From Phycisphaerales bacterium UBA2266 (lineage in GTDB: Bacteria; Planctomycetota; Phycisphaerae; Sedimentisphaerales; Anaerobacaceae), in the NCBI GenBank assembly GCA_002347125.1, contig DDXG01000283.1, positions 1,659 to 17,203 on the forward strand: a stretch of 15,545 bases of DNA. The letters are read 5' to 3'. Shown here one piece after another: positions 7,986 through 15,500 of the stretch. Numbering within the stretch: the stretch's first letter is position 1; each line of letters opens with the position of its first letter. The position numbers and the translations under genes were made by a program. The notes under the pieces are model-generated. The model searched no databases, had not been told where the DNA came from, and saw only the letters and a list, made by a program, of their open reading frames with translations.

Positions 7986-9020
7986 ATGGCAGGACAGTAC
8001 CGATTCTCGTTTGGACCGTGGAACATCCACGAGGGGGCCGATCCGTTTGGTCCGACGGTTCGCGGTCCCATCAGCTTCGCCAAGAAGCTCACGATGTACA
8101 AGAAGCTCGGTTTCGACGGGGTGCAGTTCCACGATGACGACGCCGTGCCGGAGATGGACAAGCTCGGCCCGCAGGAGATCGCGGCCAAGGCGGCGGAAGT
8201 CCGCAAGATGCTTGACGGCGAGGGTCTGGCGCCGGAGTTCGTGGCGCCTCGGCTGTGGGAAGGGCCGGACACCATCGACGGCGGGTATACGGCGAACAGC
8301 CCGGCCGCCCGGCAGTACGCCAGGGACCGCACGCGGCGGTGCATCGATATCGCCGATACCCTCGGGTGCGACCTGATCGTGCTGTGGCTGGCGCGCGAGG
8401 GGACGTATATCCGCGAGGCCAAGGACTCCAGGGTGGCCGTCGAGCGGATCATCGAGGCGATCAACGATATGCTGGCCTATCATCCGAAGGTGAGAATCGC
8501 CATCGAGCCCAAGCCGAACGAACCGATGGACCATGCCTACATCCCGACGACAGGCCACGCGGTGGCGGTGGCGTACAAGACGAGCGATCCGGCCCGCGTC
8601 GGCGTCAATATCGAGAGCGCCCACGCGATTCTGGCCGGGCTCGATCCGTCCGACGAGATGGGTTTCGCTCTGGCGTACGACAAGTTGTATACGGTGCACC
8701 TGAACGACCAGAACGGGCTGAAGTTCGACGAAGACAAGACGTTCGGATCGGTGGATCTGCGCCGGGCGTTCAATCAGGTGCGAATCCTCGACGCCTACGA
8801 CTACGGCCGCAAGGGCGAGTTCGTGGGGCTGGACGTCAAGGCCATGCGGACGCAGAGGCAGGAGGTCGCCACCAAGCATCTAAGCAACAGCCGGGAGGTT
8901 TTCCTGCGGCTGGTGGACCTGGTTCGCAGCCTGGATACGAAGAAGATCAAGGCCCTGGTCGAGGCGCGGGACTACGAAGAACTGGACATACTGATTATCA
9001 GCCACCTGATGGGCAAATGA
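7986..9020 (+). CDS. Xylose-isomerase-like TIM-barrel sugar isomerase
   Basis: The 344-residue protein resembles class I xylose isomerase (about 390 residues) but is shorter at the C-terminus. AGGAGG lies 8 nt before the ATG. Recognisable family positions are catalytic H49 in QFHDDD, the E174/K176 block EPKPNEP, E210 and H213 in NIESAH, D248 and D250 in KFDED, and D283 in GLDVKAM. By alignment from memory, the metal ligand that is Asp in the 'HIDLN' strand of xylose isomerase is His238 here ('VHLND'). This makes the M1 site resemble the Glu/Asp/His/Glu sites of sugar epimerases, while the M2 ligands are kept. It probably interconverts an aldose and a ketose, or epimerises one; the substrate is unknown. 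Its stop overlaps the next start (ATGA). Confidence 0.9.
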   Translation: MAGQYRFSFGPWNIHEGADPFGPTVRGPISFAKKLTMYKKLGFDGVQFHDDDAVPEMDKLGPQEIAAKAAEVRKMLDGEGLAPEFVAPRLWEGPDTIDGGYTANSPAARQYARDRTRRCIDIADTLGCDLIVLWLAREGTYIREAKDSRVAVERIIEAINDMLAYHPKVRIAIEPKPNEPMDHAYIPTTGHAVAVAYKTSDPARVGVNIESAHAILAGLDPSDEMGFALAYDKLYTVHLNDQNGLKFDEDKTFGSVDLRRAFNQVRILDAYDYGRKGEFVGLDVKAMRTQRQEVATKHLSNSREVFLRLVDLVRSLDTKKIKALVEARDYEELDILIISHLMGK

Positions 9021-9793
9021 AGTCTATGGCCGGAAACGACAGGAAAGTGGCCCTGAGCTTTGGGGCGCACCCGGATGACGCCGAGTTCATGTGCGCCGGG
9101 ACGCTGGCGCTGTTGCGAGAGAAAGGCTGGGAGATTCATATCTCGACGATGACGCCGGGCGACTGTGGGACGGTGCAGTACGACCGCGAGCAGATCAGCC
9201 GCATCCGCCGGGCCGAAGCGGCCAAAGCGGCGGCGATTCTCGATGGGACCTATCACTGCCTGGAATCGGGCGACATCTTCATCATGTATGACCGACCGAC
9301 CCTTCTGAAGGCTATCGAGCTGGTCCGCAAGGTCCGCCCGACGATTGTCTTTACACTCAGCCCCGTGGACTACATGGTCGATCACGAGACGGCCGGCCGA
9401 CTGGCCCAGACGGCGTGCTTCGCCTGCGGCGTCGTCAACGTCCGGACACCCGGCGCCGAGCCGTTCGAGCCGGTGCCCTACCTGTATTATATGGACCCGG
9501 TGGAAGGCAAGGACAATCTCGGCAGAGCCGTTGAGCCGGGGATGATCGTCGATATCGGCTCGGTGATGCAGATGAAGGAGCGGATGCTGTGCTGCCATGA
9601 GAGCCAGCGCAACTGGCTGCTGGAGCATCATGGCATGGACGATTACGTTGGCATGATGAAGACCTTTGCCGAGCACCGGGGCCGACAGGCGGGCTGTACG
9701 TATGGCGAGGGCTTCCGCCAGCACCTGGGTCATGCCTACCCGCGGGACAACATCCTGGCGGCCGAGTTGGGTGGACGGGTCCATATTCTATAA
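9017..9793 (+). CDS. PIG-L/LmbE-family N-acetyl sugar deacetylase
   Basis: The 258-residue protein is a zinc-dependent de-N-acetylase of the PIG-L/LmbE family, which includes GlcNAc-PI, mycothiol/bacillithiol-precursor and chitooligosaccharide deacetylases. The hallmark AHPDD (17-21) supplies zinc ligands H18 and D21 plus the adjacent catalytic Asp, and H123 in DHETAG is the expected third ligand. The frame is open far upstream inside the isomerase gene, but the conserved motif must lie near the N-terminus. The ATG at 9017 gives a 4-nt ATGA overlap with the isomerase gene, favouring translational coupling; ATG 9026 is an alternative, and no strong Shine-Dalgarno precedes either. No signal peptide is present, so it acts in the cytoplasm. 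Its place immediately before a NagB-like protein suggests that deacetylation feeds an amino-sugar deaminase. Confidence 0.93.
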   Translation: MKSMAGNDRKVALSFGAHPDDAEFMCAGTLALLREKGWEIHISTMTPGDCGTVQYDREQISRIRRAEAAKAAAILDGTYHCLESGDIFIMYDRPTLLKAIELVRKVRPTIVFTLSPVDYMVDHETAGRLAQTACFACGVVNVRTPGAEPFEPVPYLYYMDPVEGKDNLGRAVEPGMIVDIGSVMQMKERMLCCHESQRNWLLEHHGMDDYVGMMKTFAEHRGRQAGCTYGEGFRQHLGHAYPRDNILAAELGGRVHIL

Positions 9794-9804
9794 GGAGAAC
9801 GCGG

Positions 9805-10734
9805 ATGGCTCGGAAACGGAGTATGCTGGCGCCGGACTGGTGGGACTACACGACGCTGGACGATGAGTTGCTCAATGACGCGGCGGCGTTGACGGCTGAG
9901 GATATGCTGTCTTTGGGCCGCGACGGTTTCAAGGTCGTCTTCTATGACACGCTGGAGGGTTTCTATCTGGCCGAGGCGCTGGAGTACATCGCGGCATGGC
10001 GGCAGGCGACGGCGGATAATCCGGCCGGGATCTGCGGCCCCATCGGGCCGACCGAGCAGCTTCCGTTGGTGGCGAGGCTGGTGAACGAACTGCGGCCAAG
10101 CCTGTCGAATGCGCATTTCTGGGGCATGGATGAGTGGTTCATGGATGGCGCGGAGGTTCCCATCGACCATCCGCTGTCGTTCGCCAAGGCGGATATGGAG
10201 CTGTGTTTCGACCGCATTGCCGACGACCTGAAGATGCCCCCGTCGAATATCCACTTCCCCAAGGCCGACACAGGGCCCTACGTGCGAAGCTGGGAAGGTG
10301 TGCGATGCGTCGTGATGCAGGGGGGCCAGGGCGACATCAAGCACTGGGCGTTCAATGATCCGGTCCGGCGCGAGGGGCCCTACAAAGATGCACCGCCGTC
10401 GCCCACGGAATACCGAAATCTCTCGACGCGCGTGGTGGACCTGCATCCGGTGACGGTGATGCAGAACGCGCGAACCAGCGGCGGCGGCGTGGTTACGTCC
10501 GTGCCGGTCAAGGCGATTACCGTCGGGCCCGTGCAGACTTGGCGGGCCGAGAAGGTATCCATCTGGCAGGCGGGCACGCACGACAATCCGTTCGGGATGC
10601 GGCTGACGACGTTGATGATCGGCAAGCGCGTCGCCGACAGCGCCGTGCCGATGTCGCTGCTGGCGGACCATCCGAACGTGCAGTTCAACTTCTACCGGCC
10701 CGCCATCGGCACGTGTGGGGCCGAGATGCACTGA
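9805..10734 (+). CDS. NagB-like glucosamine-6-phosphate isomerase/deaminase family protein
   Basis: The 309-residue protein matches the NagB/6-phosphogluconolactonase superfamily. D109 in GMDEW corresponds to the NagB proton-transfer Asp of 'NMDEY', followed by an HPLSF block like 'HPQSY'. The signature 'GQGDIKHWAFNDP' (174-186) parallels 'GIGVDGHIAFNEP', with D177 and H180 present, one extra residue between them, and Asp185 where NagB has Glu148. The phosphate-loop 'PTGSTP' is replaced by 'GPIGPTE', and the 'GHNK' block by 'GTHDN'. The fold and proton relay look kept, but the phosphate site is altered, so it may act on a different or unphosphorylated amino sugar. A Shine-Dalgarno AAGGAG (9792-9797) overlaps the preceding stop, with 7-nt spacing. 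Confidence 0.85.
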   Translation: MARKRSMLAPDWWDYTTLDDELLNDAAALTAEDMLSLGRDGFKVVFYDTLEGFYLAEALEYIAAWRQATADNPAGICGPIGPTEQLPLVARLVNELRPSLSNAHFWGMDEWFMDGAEVPIDHPLSFAKADMELCFDRIADDLKMPPSNIHFPKADTGPYVRSWEGVRCVVMQGGQGDIKHWAFNDPVRREGPYKDAPPSPTEYRNLSTRVVDLHPVTVMQNARTSGGGVVTSVPVKAITVGPVQTWRAEKVSIWQAGTHDNPFGMRLTTLMIGKRVADSAVPMSLLADHPNVQFNFYRPAIGTCGAEMH

Positions 10735-10761
10735 TTCGACAGCCCTTGTGGAGTGACCGTT

Positions 10762-11970
10762 ATGGCAACGGATGTCCTGATCCTGAATACGGCCGCGTGC
10801 GATCTGCGGCATGAGGCGTTTGACTTTTCCGATGAACTCGTCGGGGCCGGCGGCCTGGCCAAGTGCCGGACCGAGGATATGCCCGATTACCCGCAATCGC
10901 GGATGAAGCAGTGGATCGACGACGGCTTCGCCACGGCGGGTGGACCGGGCAATACGGCGCCGTTGATTGCGCGAACCGGCCTGAAGGTGGCCGTCGGCGT
11001 CAATCTCGGGGCCGGGGATTACGGCGGGCTGGACGCCCAGGGGCGGTTCTTCCACGATACGATGGCCGCCAACGGCATTGATATGTCGGCGACGTTCGTG
11101 CATCCGCGGCTGCCCACGGGGACCACGTTCATCCACAGCACCACCGGCGAGCACGACCGGGGCGGCATCGCTTATTTCCCCAACGCCAACAACGACTTCG
11201 ATTTCGAGGTCTTCAAACGGGCCGTCGAGCGAATGACCCCGCGGATTGTGTACTACATGTATTCAGGGCTCAGCGACCGAGGCGACGCCCGGGGAGGACG
11301 GGACCTGGCGACATTTATCCGATGGTGCCGTGACAAAGGGTCGCTGACGGTCGTCGACAGCCATACGCTGACGGGCAATCCGGGCGAACTGATCGAGGCC
11401 GGGGTAGGCGTGGAGGCGTACCACCTGCTCGAGCCGCTGTTGCCTGAGGTGGACGTGTTCTTCACATCCTGTGATGAGGCCAAGCTGATCGAGAACACCC
11501 TGGCGCCGGGGCGGGTGTGGCGCGATTACGAGGCCAATGAGAATGTCGCCCACGGATTGCATTTCCTGACCCGGCGGTTCTGGCGCAGCGACGGGCGGAC
11601 GCGGCTGTTCGGCGTGACGGTCAGCGACGGGGCCTTTGAGCGGCATCTGTGCCCGGATTCTCATGCGGACGGGCCCAACAAGGTCGAGTCGAAGTTCATG
11701 GCCGGCGAGGTCGTGGACCTGGTGGGGGCCGGCGATTCGTTCCGGGCCGGGTTAATCACGTATCTAGCGGTGCACCTGGATGATTTTCGCAAGGGATCGA
11801 TCAACTTTGCGGAGGCGGTGCAGATGGGCAACCTCTTCGCATCGCTGTACATCAAGGCGCCGTTGGGCGACCGCTACGGGAACATCAAGCCCTACGAGAC
11901 AATGCTGCGGATCGTCCGCGGCGGGGCGACATATTCGACGTTTGAAGCATTGCAGGCGGCACTGGGATAA
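10762..11970 (+). CDS. PfkB-family carbohydrate kinase
   Basis: The 402-residue protein is a ribokinase/PfkB-type sugar kinase. Its C-terminal signature 'DLVGAGDSFRAG' contains the catalytic base D325, and an N-terminal 'GGPGNTAPLIARTG' block (about residue 60) matches the family's glycine-rich first signature. It is longer than usual (about 300-340), with an N-terminal extension of about 55 residues before the first signature. I chose the ATG at 10762 because GGAG (10750-10753) lies 8 nt upstream. A GTG at 10753 is rejected as overlapping that ribosome binding site. It probably phosphorylates the ketose or amino sugar made by its neighbours. The substrate is unknown. Confidence 0.92.
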   Translation: MATDVLILNTAACDLRHEAFDFSDELVGAGGLAKCRTEDMPDYPQSRMKQWIDDGFATAGGPGNTAPLIARTGLKVAVGVNLGAGDYGGLDAQGRFFHDTMAANGIDMSATFVHPRLPTGTTFIHSTTGEHDRGGIAYFPNANNDFDFEVFKRAVERMTPRIVYYMYSGLSDRGDARGGRDLATFIRWCRDKGSLTVVDSHTLTGNPGELIEAGVGVEAYHLLEPLLPEVDVFFTSCDEAKLIENTLAPGRVWRDYEANENVAHGLHFLTRRFWRSDGRTRLFGVTVSDGAFERHLCPDSHADGPNKVESKFMAGEVVDLVGAGDSFRAGLITYLAVHLDDFRKGSINFAEAVQMGNLFASLYIKAPLGDRYGNIKPYETMLRIVRGGATYSTFEALQAALG

Positions 11971-11999
11971 GAACAAGGACAACTCCACGAGGACAAGAT

Positions 12000-13073
12000 A
12001 TGGCGGCCAAGACGATACAGGCGGACTGGTTAAGCAAGGTGGGCAATTCGGCGCAGATCGGCGGTATCGAGACATCGGTGCTGGACAACGGGCCGGGGCG
12101 AGGCACGCGGATGGCGTGGGTCAACACGGGGACGGGGCTGCGGTACAAGGTGGTCATCGACCGGGGGCTGGACATCGTTGACGCATTCTTCAACGCGCAC
12201 AGCCTGGCGTGGATCAGCCACGGGGGCATCACGGCGGTGCGGCCCGATGCCAACACGGGCCTTGAGTGGCTCTGGACGTTCGCGGGCGGCCTGCTGACGA
12301 CGTGCGGGTTGACCCATATCGGCGGGCCGGAGTCCGATGAGTATGGCCAGCGTGGTCTGCACGGGCGGATCAGCAACACGGCTGCGGAGGTTGAGTCCAT
12401 CGTCCAGCCGGACATCCGGGCAGGGCGGCTGGATATGAGCATCACCGCGTGCGTTCGCCAATCGCGGGTGTTCGGGCCGAATGTCGAGCTGCGTCGGACC
12501 ATCAGCGGCAGGCTGGGAGAGCCGATGCTGAGGGTCCGCGACATTGTGACCAATCGTGGCAATACGCCGACGCCGCACATGCTGCTGTATCACTGCAATT
12601 TCGGGTATCCGCTGGCGGACGAAGGCGTTGATATCGTCTGCAAGGGCAAGTGGGTGAGCCGCGGACTGGAGATGGACGATGCAGTGTTCAACGACAAGCG
12701 CAACTATCGCAGGTGTTCGGCGCCGCTGGAGAGCCATCGCGGCGGCGGCGAGGGGTGTGCCTTCATCGATGCGTCGGCCGATAAGGCGGGGATATGCACG
12801 GCGGGACTGGCCAACCGTAAGCTCGGCCTGGCGCTGGTGATGCGGTACAAGAAGAAGCAGCTCCCATGGATCAGCAACTGGCAGCACTGGGGGCCGGGCG
12901 AGTATGTGACGGCGCTGGAGCCGGGGACGAATCCGCCGATCGGCCAGGCCGCCGCACGCAAGCAGGAGACCCTGATTCATCTGGTGCCGGGCGAAAGCCG
13001 CACGTATGAACTCGAGATGGAGGTGCTGACCGATACGTCGCAGGTCGAAGGCTTCGCGCGTTCGGCGGACTGA
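12000..13073 (+). CDS. DUF4432 family, aldose-epimerase-like protein
   Basis: The 357-residue protein resembles the DUF4432 family, which has the galactose-mutarotase beta-sandwich fold. Family-like features are the early 'DRGLDI', the 'GLHGRI' block with H121, and 'YHCNFGYPLADEG' with H198. No signal peptide is present. GAGGA (11989-11993) sits 6 nt before the ATG. Members of this fold interconvert sugar anomers or bind sugars; none that I know of has a firmly assigned substrate for this subfamily. In this cluster it plausibly supplies the anomer or open-chain form used by the isomerase, kinase or dehydrogenase. It is preceded by 29 nt after the kinase gene and followed by 5 nt before the dehydrogenase gene. 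Confidence 0.88.
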   Translation: MAAKTIQADWLSKVGNSAQIGGIETSVLDNGPGRGTRMAWVNTGTGLRYKVVIDRGLDIVDAFFNAHSLAWISHGGITAVRPDANTGLEWLWTFAGGLLTTCGLTHIGGPESDEYGQRGLHGRISNTAAEVESIVQPDIRAGRLDMSITACVRQSRVFGPNVELRRTISGRLGEPMLRVRDIVTNRGNTPTPHMLLYHCNFGYPLADEGVDIVCKGKWVSRGLEMDDAVFNDKRNYRRCSAPLESHRGGGEGCAFIDASADKAGICTAGLANRKLGLALVMRYKKKQLPWISNWQHWGPGEYVTALEPGTNPPIGQAAARKQETLIHLVPGESRTYELEMEVLTDTSQVEGFARSAD

Positions 13074-13078
13074 CGGAT

Positions 13079-14353
13079 ATGGCCGAGCATATACTCACGG
13101 GCTTTGGGTTCGGGCCGATTCAGGGCGGACTCTTCGTCAAGGAGGCGTTCGAAAGCGGGCGTTTCGGGCGCATGGTGGTCGCCGAGATCGATGCGGCGCT
13201 GGTCGAGGCGGTCGGCGACGCCGCAGGCAGCTACTTCGTCAATATCGCCCGCTCCGACGGCATCGAGACCGTGCGGGTTGAGGGCGTTGAACTGCTGAAT
13301 CCTCGGGTCGCAGACGAGCGGCGGCGGATTGTCGAGGCTCTTGAGCAATCGACGGAGGTCGTCACATCGCTGCCTTCGGTGAGTTTCTATGAGGCCGGCG
13401 GCCATGACAGCGTATCGGCCCTGATCGCTCATGCCGTCGCCGCTGATTCCGCGCCGGCGACGGTCATCTACACGGCCGAGAACAACAACCACGCGGCCGA
13501 GGTCCTGTCCGCGTCATTGCGGCGCCGGATGCACGGTTCGTTCGGCCGGCCCGTTCAGTGCCTGAACACCGTCATCGGCAAGATGAGCCGCGTGGTGACC
13601 GATGCCGCGGAGATCGAACGGCTGGGGCTGACACCCATCGCGCCGGGGCTGGATCGAGCGTTCTTGGTGGAGGCGTTCAACCGCATCCTCGTTACGCGCA
13701 CGAGGATCGACGGCTTTGAGCCGGGGATCGGAGTCTTCGTCGAGAAGGATGACCTGTTGCCCTTCGAGGAGGCCAAGCTGTACGGGCACAACGCCATCCA
13801 TGCCCTGCTGGCGTATCTGGGGGCCTTGAAGGGTTATGAGGGGATGACCGACCTTAAGGACGACGCCGATCTGATGGGTGTGGCCCGCGATGCATTCCTG
13901 AAGGAGAGCGGCGGGGCCCTGGTGCGCAAGTACGCCGGCCTGGGCGACGAACTGTTCACGGAATCGGGCTATCGGGATTATGCGGAGGACCTGCTGGACC
14001 GGATGACCAATCCGTGGCTGGCCGATACCATCTCCCGCGCCGGGCGGGACGTCATGCGCAAACTGGGCCCGACCGACCGCATCTTCGGGACGATACGACT
14101 GGCGCTGGAGTACGGGATCGAGCCCCGCAACATGGCCCTGGGCGCGGCGGCGGGCGTCGCCTGCGTGTTGAAGCAGGCCCTTGCGTGCGGCCTGCCGAAG
14201 GACTTGCGGTGCGACGACTGGCGGACGTTGAACCGGCCGCAACTGGACGCTGTCCTGAAGTACATCTGGTCGCCGCATGTGCCGCCCGAGGGCGAGCGGC
14301 TGATTGACTTGACCTTCCAGGCGATAGGGCCTCTGGCACGGCTGGTGGGGTGA
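13079..14353 (+). CDS. Mannitol-dehydrogenase-family (polyol-specific long-chain) oxidoreductase
   Basis: The 424-residue protein belongs to the mannitol dehydrogenase / MtlD superfamily. The N-terminus has a glycine-rich Rossmann region (GFGFGPIQGG), and an 'AENNNHAAE' block matches the family 'xENxxxA' stretch. The catalytic triad K233, N238 and H241, in 'KLYGHNAIHALLAYLG', has the Lys(0)-Asn(+5)-His(+8) spacing of characterised family members. The family oxidises polyols such as mannitol-1-phosphate or arabinitol, or reduces keto-uronates, using NAD(P). The final gene of the compact cluster, it starts 5 nt after the previous stop with only a weak ribosome binding site, consistent with coupling. 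Whether it acts on a phosphorylated or free sugar cannot be told. Confidence 0.92.
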   Translation: MAEHILTGFGFGPIQGGLFVKEAFESGRFGRMVVAEIDAALVEAVGDAAGSYFVNIARSDGIETVRVEGVELLNPRVADERRRIVEALEQSTEVVTSLPSVSFYEAGGHDSVSALIAHAVAADSAPATVIYTAENNNHAAEVLSASLRRRMHGSFGRPVQCLNTVIGKMSRVVTDAAEIERLGLTPIAPGLDRAFLVEAFNRILVTRTRIDGFEPGIGVFVEKDDLLPFEEAKLYGHNAIHALLAYLGALKGYEGMTDLKDDADLMGVARDAFLKESGGALVRKYAGLGDELFTESGYRDYAEDLLDRMTNPWLADTISRAGRDVMRKLGPTDRIFGTIRLALEYGIEPRNMALGAAAGVACVLKQALACGLPKDLRCDDWRTLNRPQLDAVLKYIWSPHVPPEGERLIDLTFQAIGPLARLVG

Positions 14354-14367
14354 ACCGGCCGGTGTTG

Positions 14368-14383
14368 CTGTCAAGGTTGACAG
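14368..14383. repeat. Inverted repeat overlapping the sppA -35 box
   Basis: CTGTCAA-GG-TTGACAG is a perfect 7-bp inverted repeat with a 2-nt centre, whose right arm contains the -35 element of the promoter at 14377. Such placement is typical of an operator, but its regulator is unknown and the -35 hexamer accounts for part of the symmetry. A second palindrome, ACCGGCCGGT (14354-14363), directly follows the upstream stop. Confidence 0.45.
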
Positions 14384-14406
14384 GGGCCAGAAGCAGACCC
14401 TATAAT
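14377..14406 (+). promoter_or_regulatory. Consensus sigma70-type promoter for sppA
   Basis: TTGACA (14377-14382) and TATAAT (14401-14406) are both perfect, with an 18-nt spacer (17 is optimal). The start would fall near 14413, leaving a leader of about 29 nt. It makes the peptidase gene independent of the sugar cluster. Confidence 0.8.
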
Positions 14407-14441
14407 GGCCGGCGATCAGGAATCTGTGAAAGGGACCCATT

Positions 14442-15500
14442 ATGGATACTCATGGCAGCGACCCTAACATGCCCGGCCTTCCACAAATGCCGTTTACGCC
14501 GCCCGGCGGGCAGACGCCTTATGCCTCAGCCCCACCGGCCCGTCGTAGCGGCGCCGGCTGGAAAGTGTTCTTCGGCATCGTCCTTGGCTTATCGCTGGTG
14601 GCCAATGTGATGTTGCTGGCGGTTGTTTTCGCCGTTGTCGCTGTGTTTTCCGCCGGTTCGGGTTCGATGGTGGATGAGGTGGTGGTGCGGCCCGGCCGTG
14701 CCTCGAACAAGATCGCCGTCGTTTCGATTGCGGGAATGATCGCGGGCGACCAGGCCGATTACTTCCACCGGCAGATCGAGGCGGCCAGGAAGGACAAAGC
14801 GGTCAAGGGCGTCATCATCCGCGTGAACTCGCCCGGTGGAACCATTGCGGCCAGCGACCGCATCTACAATGAGATTCGGGTGTTCCGCAAGGAGTGCTCC
14901 AAGCCGGTGGTGGCCTTCATGGAGGGTCTGGCCGCATCGGGCGGATACTATACGTCCGTAGCGTGCCAGAAGATCATCGCCGAGCCGACGACGATCACCG
15001 GCTCGATCGGGGTGATTAGTTGGTACTTCGCCATGCAGGAGCTGCTCGAGGACAAGCTGGGCATCGTGCCCGTGGTGGTGACCGGCGGCGACAAGAAGGA
15101 CTGGCCCAGTGCGTTTCGCGTGCCGACCGAGGAACAGCGGCAGTACCTGCAGGAGCGTCTGATTGCGCCGGCCTATGAGCGCTTCATCCGGGTGGTGATC
15201 GACGGACGCAAGGATGTGCTCAGCGAGCCGGAGGTCCGCAAACTGGCCGATGGCAGTATCTACACGGCCGAGTTGGCCATGGCCGAGAAGCTCATCGACC
15301 ATGTTGGCTATCTGGATGACGCGATAGACGTCGTCAAGTCGATGGCGAAGGTCAAGGAGGCGCGGGTGGTGGAGTACCGGCGGCCGTTTACGATGTCGGC
15401 GCTTCTGCGGGGGCAGGAGTCGATGTCGCTGAAGGTGGACAAGATGCTGATTCATGAGCTGTCGCGGCCGGAGTTGATGTACCTATGGAGTGCGTTCTGA
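14442..15500 (+). CDS. sppA: Signal peptide peptidase SppA, short form
   Basis: The 352-residue protein is an S49-family membrane protease that degrades remnant signal peptides. An N-terminal Pro/Gly-rich cytoplasmic stretch (about 1-36) precedes a single membrane segment (about 41-71). The nucleophile is S166 in GLAASGGYY and the general base is predicted to be K219 in GGDKKDW. The 53-residue separation is nearly that of Bacillus subtilis SppA (S147/K199), matching the short single-domain form rather than the double-length E. coli form. The oxyanion-site block 'VNSPGG' (126-131) and 'ITGSIGVI' are present. AAAGGG (14429-14434) lies 7 nt before the ATG. It carries its own promoter and probably performs a housekeeping envelope function. 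Confidence 0.95.
   Translation: MDTHGSDPNMPGLPQMPFTPPGGQTPYASAPPARRSGAGWKVFFGIVLGLSLVANVMLLAVVFAVVAVFSAGSGSMVDEVVVRPGRASNKIAVVSIAGMIAGDQADYFHRQIEAARKDKAVKGVIIRVNSPGGTIAASDRIYNEIRVFRKECSKPVVAFMEGLAASGGYYTSVACQKIIAEPTTITGSIGVISWYFAMQELLEDKLGIVPVVVTGGDKKDWPSAFRVPTEEQRQYLQERLIAPAYERFIRVVIDGRKDVLSEPEVRKLADGSIYTAELAMAEKLIDHVGYLDDAIDVVKSMAKVKEARVVEYRRPFTMSALLRGQESMSLKVDKMLIHELSRPELMYLWSAF

Larger units (their letters stand above)
7986..14353 (+). other. Probable six-gene sugar-processing operon
   Basis: Six same-strand genes are separated by gaps of 5-29 nt, with one 4-nt overlap between the isomerase and the deacetylase. No promoter or terminator was recognised between them. The 58-nt gap before the first gene also lacks a convincing promoter, so transcription probably starts at the promoter near 4251-4279 and the operon includes the FAD lipoprotein. 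A strong promoter at 14377-14406 restarts transcription for the downstream peptidase. Confidence 0.7.

Noticed and set aside
8255..9016. An upstream extension of the deacetylase frame
   Set aside because: The frame is merely open inside the isomerase gene. The translation there is Arg/Gly-rich, and the AHPDD motif belongs near the N-terminus.
9736..11154. A 472-codon open frame on the minus strand
   Set aside because: It is antisense to the NagB-like and PfkB genes, both supported by catalytic motifs and ribosome binding sites.
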